The translations under genes and the position numbers were made by a program. A stretch of 64,000 nucleotides of DNA, from assembly GCF_021155765.1 (NCBI RefSeq), contig NC_060118.1:5580001-5644000 (forward strand), given 5' to 3'. The notes beneath the pieces were generated by a model. That model was not told the origin of the DNA, did not search any database, and was given only the letters and a program-made list of their open reading frames with translations. This document shows, one piece after another, positions 13,061 to 23,555 of this stretch (positions are counted from its first letter, which is position 1; each line of letters begins with the position of its first letter). The DNA comes from Diprion similis (Eukaryota; Arthropoda; Insecta; Hymenoptera; Diprionidae).

Positions 13061-16000
13061 ATTGTATGTGGCACCGATGTCCCGTGATATCATGGTGAAA
13101 GGAGGTTCTACCGTAGACGAAGAAGCTGCGCACTGTTTTCCGTTGAAAATTATGCAAAACTCTCAAGTAAAAGTATAAAAGGAGATAAATTAGCGCCACT
13201 TCCCTCTTGACGTCGTTAATATAACAGCCGTAAATTATATGCAAATAGCACAGCGCAAAATAGAAGAAACAAGAAAATGACAAGGACAAGAACGTCGACC
13301 CGCATATTCTGGATAATGACACAACGTACGTCCACGGTGGGAATGAAAAAAGGAAGATAAAAATGGATGCAGAGAAAAGTGCTCCTGAACATCTGTTCCT
13401 CAATTTATTCTTCCATCACATTTTTTCAATCGCTGCAGTGATTTCACATCATATTTGATGAAAGATCAAATCTCAATACCTGTTAATCGACTCTACGTGT
13501 AAATCTAATATTTTTGTATACAAAAACACGAAAGCTACTCTTATTTCAATTTTTTTTATTGCTTTTCTTCTTTTGTTTCATTCTTCTTTTGATCTTTACC
13601 TTCCGCATTCGTGTACTGTGCGTCTCGGTTCGATCTCGGCACCGTTTTACTTGGGTTTGTTTTTCGTTCAGAAGGAAGGAAGTTCGCTGGCAGGGACAAT
13701 TTCATATTCAGTTTCATATTAAAATACCTGTAGGTACCCGCACCTACACGGCTCTGTAATGAAAAGCTCATCTTTGTGTACAATTTTCGTGCCACCAACT
13801 TCCGTACGTTTTATAACATGCACAGCGCATAATCGAGAAAAGAAAATTAGTAGACTAAAAAAGAAAGACCGAAAACAAGATGAAACCACTTTGTCACGTG
13901 GAAGGTATTTAAGCTCGTTCTTTACCCTGAGAATTGCAAATTGCCAGCATACAAAGTCCGGGGAGGAAATATTCGCACCTCGACTTTACGATACACATTG
14001 TGACACGAAAAGTTACATAATGAAAGATTAAGGTCATGTAATACTCCTACTTTTATCGACCGAGCAAACCCAACCCTTTTCTTCATCTATTAAATAAATA
14101 AACGGACAGCAAGGGTTCGAATTTCGAAAGTGCATCGCTCTTGTGTAACGGAATTTAGGAAGGTTACTTATATCCTGGAAATCGTCGAAACTTAAACCCT
14201 TCGGGCCTCATCTATAGTTCTAATAATTTATTGATTACATTTTAGTACTTCTTCATAATATTAATGCTGGATACATTAGGTAATTCGTTTGAAATTGTTT
14301 TCCACTCATTCAGGAGTTCCATCGTTCCTAATATTTATAATACTTTCCTAAAGGTATGAATGAAAAAAAAAGTTTTACGTCACCAAGGTTTACTGTTTCA
14401 ACGAACTTTTGAATGAAATACGACTTACATTTTTTTTTCCACCTATCAAATGCAAATTTCGGTGATTAAGCATAAAATTCTATTTTTTCATCGGCCAAGA
14501 TACTTCTTTTTACTGCGAATTTAGAGAAACATATAATTATGTGTGGGAAATGTCCAAGAAAATTGGCATCGGGATTGAGGAACCAATGCCTAATTGTGAA
14601 CATATAATTCATCGCTGTAGTCTAGGTTGCCTGTATTTATACGTCAATACTCTAAGCAAATTGCCTATCGCACGGCGAGTATCGCCAAAATATTTGTAAA
14701 AAGATACAAGCAATTCAAATCGTGTGCTGATGGTTACCTGTATGTAGGCGTCCTGCGAAGCAGATTGCCTATCGCACGGCGGATTTCGCCAAAATATGTA
14801 TAGAAAGCCACAAGCAATTCAATTCATTACTTCTTGAACGTTGGGTCAGAAAAGAGAATTTGAATTTCCTCAAAGTTTTTTGACCTTAATGAAAACATCT
14901 CTGATACTTTGTAGCAATAAATGAAAACTGACAACATGTACAAAGTCCTAATCATGTTCGTTACACGATTTCGTTTCGTTGGTATCTTTTTCGATGACTT
15001 ACAGAGTTTGAAATTTGCATACTAAATATGTGGTTATTAAAATTCTCGGATGAAAATATGAACACCTGACTAATCGTTATGCATGGAATTCACGGTCTCT
15101 TGAAATATTGACTTCCGCTTCATTTTTATCTCAAGTTTCCAGTCGCATGGATAAGTGGCATAATGCATTTGAATATGTGACAAATCTCAAGAGACAGGCG
15201 AGGCCGCGACTCAAGAGTATCCCCCTGGCAAATGAGGAGCTGCTGACTTGGTAATTGCATCCGAAGAAAGAGCTTATCCGTTGAACGTTAAAGAGTAAGC
15301 AATAAAGTGCAGGGAATACATTAAAACGAGTGGAGAACATTAAACGCGAGAAGCATTTTGTCCTCTCTAGACACTAACCACATTATCTATGACCAGACAT
15401 GCAGGTCGGATTTATTCATTTTCTTAATAAGTCCAATTTTGTTATTAGTTTTTTAGTGATTATGTATGGGGTATTCTTCCTGAACTTGACGAACTTTTGA
15501 CTTCATATTTTCGGATTCAGTTCTCATTTTTTCTTTTTTCTTTTTAATTCTATTAGCCAACAGCAAAATTCTCAATTTTTGCCAGATTTTTTATATCAAA
15601 CGATTTCGAGTTACGATTTTTTTTCGAATCCCCTTTTTTAAACGACACATTTTTTAAGAAGACATAGCCCAGTCAGCCCCTCGGGGTCATCCTGGTACAA
15701 AAGGGCGTGTAGCTATGGCCTCGGTTAGTAAGGAGACTGTAGCATCATTTACGCGTGAAATGTTTCAGTCATAATCTGCGTAACATCAAAGCAGGTTAAA
15801 AACGGCAGATTATTTTATAATAAGGTTGTGAAAAAGAAGGGTGATTCACAGTGTGAATTCCAAAGAGTTTCTTATTCGTGCTGGGATAAAAATAATCGAC
15901 GAGGGTCTTTTGTAACGTGACTAGCACGTGCAAAAAGAAACTTACCTTATAGATCGTTTTGTCGATTAATAATCTAACAAGAATATTTGCAATACTTATT

Positions 16001-16112
16001 TTCTATACAGTATAAATTATGTTTATATGCCCTGTAGTATGTTGCTAAAGTACGATTTCGTATTGACACTTCAGTCTTGAAGAAGTTTTCCTTAACACCA
16101 AAACTTAGTCTG
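13061..16112. other. Noncoding stretch with a duplicated 67-bp unit
   Basis: No gene supported. Two imperfect direct copies of a unit lie at 14654-14720 and 14758-14824 (listed separately). The stretch at about 13550-13620 is strongly T-rich. CCCTTCGGGCC near 14198 resembles the end of the TTAACCCTT family, but no partner end was found. Confidence 0.4.
14654..14824. repeat. Two-copy direct repeat, 104-bp period
   Basis: Both units run ATTGCCTATCGCACGGCG, then a TTCGCCAAAATAT-type block, then ACAAGCAATTCAA. They are about 85% identical over about 67 bp and start 104 bases apart, with a non-matching spacer of about 37 bp. The conserved core GCACGGCG...CGCC is itself partly palindromic. Confidence 0.75.
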
Positions 16113-16332
16113 TTATACCGTGTGTCCATCAGGAAAGTGTGCGTCTTATGCGCGTGCGTCAAGTCGTTCGAATTTTATTGGCCGACGCAATACCAATATT
16201 GACTGTCAAAACATATCCCTAGGAGCCCACCGTTAGCTGTGAGTTCCTAGGGACATTTTCTGACAGTCACGATTCGTGTTGCGTCGGCTTGGCAATCAGG
16301 CGTTAACGGTTGGCCAATGAAATTCGAACACA
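16113..16332. mobile_element. Palindromic MITE family B, truncated copy
   Basis: It starts TATACCGTGTGTCCATCAGG and proceeds through GCGCGTGCGTCAAGTCGTTC and the central TCCCTAGGAGCCC...TTCCTAGGGA hairpin. It then follows the mirrored arm as far as GGCCAATGAAATTCGAAC, where the outer part of the right arm is lost. It is the same family as 17152-17446. Confidence 0.8.
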
Positions 16333-17151
16333 CATTTCTATGAAAAACATCAATTCAGTTCGATCTCTAATTCTTTGAGTAAAATTTAATAAATATTACT
16401 TGATGACATTGCAAAGCAAATAATATGATATGAATAGTAAATGCAGACTGTGATCGAAGTAGAAGAACAATAAAAGGATCGTAGAAGTAATAAGTATAAA
16501 CATATCTAGACATTTATTTCGATATGAATATTCGGGTGGATCGACAATAATCCAATGTCTTTTATTTAGTAAAGATTTCACGAAAATAAAACTAAGAAAA
16601 TAGTAGCATTGAAGCGTTACGGTATCTGACATTATTTTACTTTGCGAAACAGTTGACAATAAATTTTATTTATTCCGTACGATGCATGATATCTAACCGA
16701 CATGAGGCACGATTGTTTACAATCTTGAAAAAATAAAGTTTACACTTGCTCTTGAGGCCTCCTAAAATGACGACTGTATGGATTAATTAGAAAACGTGCG
16801 TTGCAATAATTTCTGCCTACGTATAATAAAGTAGAAATACATCAGCAAAATCTTGCGAAGCCGATTGTGGTTGGTTCGGTGACACGTGGGATTCAAAATT
16901 CAAATTTCAATCAATAATAGTGCGGGTATTGAGTATGCATATGTAATGTGTAATATCATAGTCGCATGTCTTGATGGATTTCGAAATGCAATTAGCGCGA
17001 ATACCAATTATTCGACGGAGGCCTATATTTCCATGTCCAATGATACATCGCCGTAAATTTATGCCAGGATCGTGTTATGAATCAACTGTTACCAATGCGG
17101 ACTTCACTCCACCGCCTTTATAGGATGCTAATTTCATGCGTAACATTTGAA

Positions 17152-17446
17152 TATACCGTGTGCCCATGAGGAAAGTGCGCATCTTATGCGCGTGCGTCAA
17201 GTCGTTCGAATTTGATTGGCTGAGAGTTACCGACTGATTGACCAGTCGAAGCAATACGAATCGCGACTGTCAGAAAATGTCCCTAGGAGCCCTCCGTTAG
17301 ATGTGGGTTCCTAGGGATATTTTCTGACAGTCAATATTGGTATTGTGTCGACTGCTCGATTAGGCGGTAACTGTCGGCCAATAAAATTCGAACGACTTGA
17401 CGCACGCGCATAAGGTGCACACTTTTCTCATGGACACACGGTATAA
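17152..17446. mobile_element. Palindromic MITE family B, full-length copy
   Basis: It is almost perfectly palindromic over about 295 bp. The left end TATACCGTGTGCCCATGAGG matches the complement of the right end TCATGGACACACGGTATA. The inner arms carry CGCGTGCGTCAAGTCGTTCG and a central CTAGGAGCCC/GGTTCCTAGG hairpin. TA at both borders is compatible with a Tc1/mariner-type TA target duplication, but that assignment is an inference. No protein is encoded. Confidence 0.85.
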
Positions 17447-17470
17447 CTCGTACACATATGATAATAGTTT

Positions 17471-18072
17471 ATATGTGGGGCGTTTCATGACATTTCAATC
17501 AAGAGTCTAAGTCGATGTCTCAGATTGGTTTTATAATTATTCGTATGTAAGTACATGACGCAAAACGCAATCAAGATTTTTTTCAGAATTTTTTAACACA
17601 GCGTATCTGACGTATGATTCTAAAACTTTAAAAAAACCTAATTTTTTCAGAATCTTAGAAAATTCAGGAAAATCTTACAAAACATAACCAAATTTTTGAC
17701 ACCTCTTAGAAGATGAGGATTTCATAACTTCAAAAGATAAATAAGAAAAATAAGAAAAAAAGATTGCATTTTTCACATCAGAATGAACATAAAAGCTCAT
17801 TGTATTTTCTCCCCGAATAGACATTTTTCAGCTCATGATAATAATGAGCTTTTATGTTCATTCTTATGTAAAAAATGCAATCTTTTTTTCATATTTTTAT
17901 AATTTATCTTCTGAATCAAATTTTTTTTAATGATTTATAAGTAAGTGGGTTTTTTTCTGAAAATAAATTGCGATTGCATTTTTCGTCGCGTACTTTCATA
18001 CAAAAAATTATAAAGCCAATCTGAAACATGGACTTAAAATCTCGATCGAGATGTTATGAAATGCCCCATATA
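17471..18072. mobile_element. Foldback element of about 600 bp
   Basis: The outer left arm ATATGTGGGGCGTTTCATGA is mirrored by TTATGAAATGCCCCATATA at the right. Further inward, TCAGATTGGTTTTATAAT mirrors ATTATAAAGCCAATCTGA. The inner arm AGAATGAACATAAAAGCTCA mirrors TGAGCTTTTATGTTCATTCT. A single-stranded copy would fold into one long hairpin. It lies 24 bp from family B. Confidence 0.85.
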
Positions 18073-18613
18073 TACCTATACGTATAGTAAATGATATATT
18101 TTTCACCATTGTTGTGCTTGGACACGTTAAATTGATAATAACAATAAATGAAGTGAACGTGAGTGCGTAGGTACACTTGAAAATTTATTCCCCAGAGTTT
18201 GGGGGCTTCATATTGCTAAGGTTATTCCTATTGTACATCGTTATTCTCGATAAGTTAGAACTACATATAACGAAATTATTGGACTTCGTTGAAAATGACC
18301 GAAATTTCAGATAGTCGGAAAGTTCGACGAGCCAAAGTCATGGTCCAACTCACTTCTTAGTTCCACCTCCATGACCTTTCGCGAGAATCTTCGAAAACTA
18401 CGACGATTTCAGAGACCCCAAATGCCGAGTAATACTACGAGATATATCAATATCGAAATATAGCGCCTAAAACTGAAAAACTATTAGCAAACGGCTACAG
18501 GAAAATTATAAGTTATTATAACCGCAATTTTTTCACCTCAGTTCTAGTTTTTTTGTTTTTATTTTTACATTTTTTTAACACAGTTCGAATTTTCTACAAT
18601 TTTTCAAAGCCAC

Positions 18614-19071
18614 CTTATTGATCGACAGAATTTAAGAATCATGTGTCAGATATTAAAATTTTTAAACTTAGAACAGGAGTCGGGAGATTTTCTCTTCTCA
18701 TTTTTTTCAAGCTTTATTATTAGAAAATTAGAAGCTTGAGTCATTTTACTATATATCATTACTAGAACATTTTCATATGCCATACCGGAATTTTGAAAAT
18801 TTTGAAAATTTTTCGGAACTATCTTACGATTTGCAACTTTTTTTATCAAAAAAATGAAGAGGTAAAAAAATGTCTTGCGAAAAATCTGAAAAAAAATTCT
18901 CAAATATATGGTGTGAAATATGAAAATATTTCAGCAACCATTCATAGTAAAGCGATTCCCGTTTCTGATTTTTTTTTAAGTTTTTTTTCGGAAAAAGTTC
19001 GAAAACAGTTTGATTCTGACACATGATGTTTTGGAATTTTTTCAGATTTTTAAATCGTGTCGATTAATAAG
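18614..19071. mobile_element. Foldback element of about 460 bp
   Basis: The left end CTTATTGATCGACAGAATTT is mirrored at the right by an AAATCGTGTCGATTAATAAG block. ATCATGTGTCAGATA mirrors CTGACACATGATG, and CATTTTACTATATATCATTA mirrors the ACCATTCATAGTAAAGCG side. The arms are diverged (roughly 75-80%), so the element is older than the one at 17471. Confidence 0.7.
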
Positions 19072-20501
19072 ATGAATTTACAAAATAAGAAATATGTCGA
19101 AAATATCTGAAAAAAAAAATTCCACCGGTGAGAAATGCATCGAAAAATTCAATTTTCGCCAGTTTTCTTTTTCCACAAAAATTGATATTTCTCCGAAAAT
19201 ATTGAGAGTAGAGTTTTGTTTATTGATTTCCCTGAATTCCTCGAGAAATTTTACTGCAGAAATGATATTCAAATCATCATAGAATTTCAATCCGCAGGAT
19301 ACTTACTGAAAATTGTAATTTTTATTTTAATTAATTAATTTGGTTAATTTCATTTTAAAAGCCTTGCTCTGGGGCAAAAATTTTTTTCTATTTTTTTTTC
19401 TATATACTGTGGGGCTTCTGTGGGGGATTTTGAGAAAAATTATCTATTTTCTCAAAGATTTATTGTAAATAACAATTAAACAAACTTCAGTTTCGCATTT
19501 AAATCACTCTTCTTCAAAAGCAGTAATTAATCACAGGTAAACAGAAAAAATGTTTTACATTTTCTTTGAGTTTATATCTTCATGAATAAATTTTCATTCA
19601 ATACATGTAGTCATTTGGGTTCACTGTTAAAAATTTCTGTATGGAACTTCCTTTACTGTATTGGAAGTTTTATTCGGACACGGAACAGTAAATTCGCGAT
19701 ATATTTACCGCTTATTCAATTTACAAATACAATAAATTTTGCTACACGATTTAACAAATTCAAATGACATTTTTTTACTTTTCCTATAATTTTTATTAAA
19801 GTCTAAAATTTTCTATTGTAACTTTAATACAAATACATAGTAATTTATGTGACTGCACCGAATTCATAAATTTGCAGCCTGATTTCTTAAATTGACTTCT
19901 CTTTTGTACAGTAAATGTGCAGTAAATTTACAATAATTTTTACGACCACTTTCTTTGATTCACAAATTGATTTCTAGCCATTAACTTTACAACTTCCTCT
20001 AGTGAATGGCCCATCGAAGTAAGTGAGATTACGGAATGAAAAAGCGCCCTACGATAGGCTTCTGAAATTAAAATGGCTTGCAGGATAAACCTAGGATGCG
20101 AAGTGGTTGAGCCCATAAATTATGTCGATCTTATCTACTATATAGATAAGAATATATCAATGTCACCGAGACAATTCGTTTTAAATGCAAATAGGCAAGA
20201 AACACTTCTGCTACTGTTCAAACCAAGTCACCAGGTGCTGAGCTCCACGCAGGCGACTCACTTCTTCTTCTTCGTCTTCGTCTTCTTCGTCTTCTTCGTC
20301 TTGTTCTTCTTTGCAGCGGCAAGTTCTGTAACGTGCATCTCCCCCCTTTCGATCGGTTTTTACCCTCCCCTTATCCATTCGTCTGGTTCCGTCTTCTGCT
20401 ACCTGTGATTCTTTTTTCTTGGATATCCTCGGAAATTGAAAGAAAATAGTTCCAGCCTGCGGCGGCAATTCGTTTGCCGTGTAGCGCATCTGTGTTCGAC
20501 A
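19072..20501. other. Noncoding AT-rich stretch with simple repeats
   Basis: No exon recognised. At about 20261-20311 a (TTC/GTC) compound simple repeat reads CTTCTTCTTCTTCGTCTTCG and onward. On the minus strand this yields an artefactual acidic Glu/Asp run. The rest is low-complexity A/T. Confidence 0.5.
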
Positions 20502-20833
20502 CGTGGTGTGAGTATGCATGGTGTGCCTAGAAGTGCAGCTTCTTTTTCCAAAAAAGTTTCTCTCTCCACCAAAATCCCCTAGATCGGTGGTGATTAATTG
20601 TTGTGACGTTGAATCTGCGTGGGGGAAAATGAGCGGGAATTTGAATAACTCACACCACAACTATACATAATGGTATTACCGCGCAGGGTGGCGTTCGCCA
20701 GAAAAATAATTCCCTAGGAATATAGGGATTTCTTTAGCCAAATGTTACACATCTTACTTAAAGGCTTTAACCTCGAAGAAATTGAGAGGCGTCTCGTAGG
20801 AGTTCTAGGGACACCATGTATACTCACACCACG
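20502..20833. mobile_element. MITE family A, copy 4, intact with 8-bp target duplication
   Basis: The termini are CGTGGTGTGAGTATGCATGG and its inverted complement ending CATGTATACTCACACCACG. The element is flanked by a perfect 8-bp direct repeat, GTTCGACA, at 20494-20501 and 20834-20841. It is 332 bp long with no coding capacity. An 8-bp target duplication is typical of hAT, Merlin or P-type transposases; which one moved this family cannot be told from the window. The intact duplication makes it the youngest-looking copy here. Confidence 0.9.
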
Positions 20834-21093
20834 GTTCGACATCGGTCTCTGACTATTTTTGTAGGCAGAACTTTATGTTTTACGTAAGGGACAATCTCCA
20901 TCAAAATACGTACGGGAATGATAATTCAAATTTTTTATTCCATCAAAATTTTTATGGGTTATTACACCTAATGAGAGGAGTTTTCGCAAATTTTCTCGTT
21001 CGTGTGTTTCTGAGATACGGATTTTTGAATTCTTTTTTTTTCGAAATTCACAACTTTTCGTTTTTTTTTATTTTTTCTCTCTTTTTAACTTAC

Positions 21094-21596
21094 TTTAACC
21101 CTTCGGGAAGCACATGTTTCTACAAAACAAATTCAGAAAATCATAGGCGACTTATGGGTTTTCGGAGTCACTGATTACGATTCTAAAGTCAGAATTACGA
21201 AATTCAAAATGGCCGGAATTTTCTGAGAGCTGCAATTTTTTCCTTTTTTTTTTTGTTTCAAGTAACGTACCCAAAATTCTTGAAAAATATACTTATATTA
21301 TGAAATTGTGTATGGAAAATACGTGAAAAAAATTTCAAAGCCTCAGCTGTCTAAGTTACGAAAAAAACTGATTAAAAAAAAAAGTAAACTAGTATTTTCA
21401 CATTCATTGATTATAACACACATATAAATGAATAAGTGATTACAATTTTGCGTGAATATTAAATGCCGTAGACAATCAAGAGTCTAAAAAGTGTTTCTGT
21501 ACATATTAAAATTTTTTAAATATATTATATGTATGAAAAAAATTAAGACCAAACAGGTAGGGCGTATAGGTCCCACTGCCGGTCCAAGGGTTAGGA
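21094..21596. mobile_element. TTAACCCTT-ended element, copy 3
   Basis: It starts TTTAACCCTTCGGGAAGCAC and ends GGTCCAAGGGTTAGG. Inside, 'gggttttcggagtcactgattacgattc' and 'aaattcaaaatggccgga' are the same modules seen near 5000 and 33380-33560. The ends are diverged. Confidence 0.5.
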
Positions 21597-22752
21597 AAAA
21601 AAAATACAAAAATATGTGATTACTATCCATTGCGGTATGATTTTTTCATTTAAAGCTCAAACTTCACGATTTCAAGAGGTTGGACATTTTTATTTTATTT
21701 ATTTTCTTTTTAAATCTCATAAAAAACTATTACTGACGATCTCAGACTTGTTTGATATTTTTTCGTATTATTATTATTCCAAAAACCTTTTTATTTATTT
21801 TTTTTTAACATGAAGTAAAACATTTATCTTACAATGCATCAGTAATTTGTCATTAATTTAACTCGGAGGTTGATGTAATTGTAAAATCTTAGTAAATAAA
21901 TTCAACTAATGGTGAACAAAAGAGAATAAATACTCATTTACGTAAATTCTTTTTATTAACTATCCGGTTTATAGCTTATTCAACGGTCATTGTCTAACAA
22001 ATATAACTCTATTTAGGTATTACTGCATGATTCTTTGTTACTTAACTAGCAAAATAATTCATAAGGCTTTCTCATATAACGCGATTAATTTCTGTAAATA
22101 GTATTCGAAAATTCTTTAGGGATTTTACAAATCAAAATACACATTAAGGTACAACTTAGAAATAATATCGAAGATGTTGACTTGGACGAAGGACTTTCTT
22201 TTTGTACAATATTATATGGAAATGAACGCGATCACTTCGGAAAGTTTACAGAAAGTCATCAATATTTTGTATTTAAATACTTTTTTTCGACTGTCGATTC
22301 TCGTGATATACCGATTTATAAAAGCAGAGCTCTCCGAAGCACTTCAGTGACAAAAATCAAAACAGTTTTTCTCAACTTGTCCTTACATTCAATACAATCT
22401 ATAAAAAAATTATGAAAAAAATATTTAAGAGGTAAATTAAGAACGAGACCAAGATGGCTAGAAAAAATTAGTAAAGGATTTTGTTGCAAACGAAAGAAGA
22501 ATAATTATCGTAATAGTCAATTGAGGTATAGTATCGTATAACAGAAAATCAAATACCACGAAGTGTGAAACAGTTGCTCATACTTCTCAACAATGTACTA
22601 ATATATTATAAACATAACAAAAGCTAACGATAATTTATTTGTGTAACTTATACAGCTACTCAGATTATTTGCACCATCTCCGGGGTTTTTGATTATAATT
22701 ATTTAAAAAATACAAACTTATGAAACCGGAAATGCAAGGGAATAACCAATGA
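21597..22752. other. Noncoding AT-rich stretch
   Basis: I see no coding exon or recognisable element. Composition is very AT-rich with several T runs. Confidence 0.4.
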
Positions 22753-23487
22753 AACGCGGCGGACTGAAACTCCTATACCGTTTAAGCGATCAGGATGAAA
22801 CTTGGGAAATTGATGCCTTATTTTGGCAAAAAGTGGAGCGACGTTTTACTTTTTGAAAATGTGGAAAAAAAAATTTACAGATCGGTTATCACATATCGAA
22901 ATTGGGAAAATTTTCACAGTTGCACCGAAAGGATTGAACTATCCGGTATGATGCCACTCGGCACTTGATGAAACACACGCTTTGAGCCCAGTCCCATAAG
23001 ATTTGATGGTAAAATGACAAAATAGCAGCTGATCTGGTTTTACGATTACAAACAACACCAACATCTCATTTTGGCGACACTTGTTACCGATCTTTCACGC
23101 CTGCCGGTAATTTTTTACCGACATTACGCGCATACATTACCGGCATGAGCGTAATGTCGGTAACAAATGTCGCCAAAATGAGATTTCGGTGTTCTTCGTA
23201 ATCGAAAACCAGATCAGCTGCCATTTCGTCATTTTATCATTAAATCTTATGGGCTCAAAGTGTGTGTTTCATCACCGCCGAGTGGCATCATATCGGATAG
23301 TTCGATCCTTTTGGTGCGACTGTGAAAATTCTCCCAATTTCGGTGAGTGATAACTGATCTGTAAATTTTTTTTCCAAATTTTAAAAAAGTAAAAAGTCGC
23401 TCCACTTTTTGCCAAAATAAGGCATCAATTGCCCAAGTTTCATCCTGATCGCTTGAACGATGTAGGAGTCTCGGCTCGCCGCGTTTT
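22753..23487. mobile_element. 735-bp foldback element just 3' of an IQUB gene
   Basis: Two arms of about 340 bp are inverted complements with about 90% identity. The left arm starts AAACGCGGCGGACTGAAACT and the right arm ends AGTCTCGGCTCGCCGCGTTTT. Further mirrored blocks include GGCAAAAAGTGGAGCGAC/GTCGCTCCACTTTTTGCC and CATCTCATTTTGGCGACA/TGTCGCCAAAATGAGAT. A short loop lies at about 23100-23160, itself with CGTAATGTCGGTAA-type symmetry. It ends 68 bases below the IQUB-A stop codon, so an IQUB-A transcript that reads on would contain a very long hairpin. Confidence 0.9.
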
Positions 23488-23555
23488 CAAGGTGTACAAC
23501 GCGACTTTATAAGCAATTTATCTGAATTTCTGATTTCTGCATTTCAAGGTTCGAT

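Noticed and set aside
12942-13403. 153-codon open frame on the minus strand
   Set aside because: It runs through MITE family A, has no recognisable domain, and its composition is that of noncoding sequence.
20211-20660. 149-codon open frame on the minus strand with an Asp/Glu-rich run
   Set aside because: The acidic run is the translation of a (TTC/GTC) simple repeat and the N-terminal part is MITE family A sequence.
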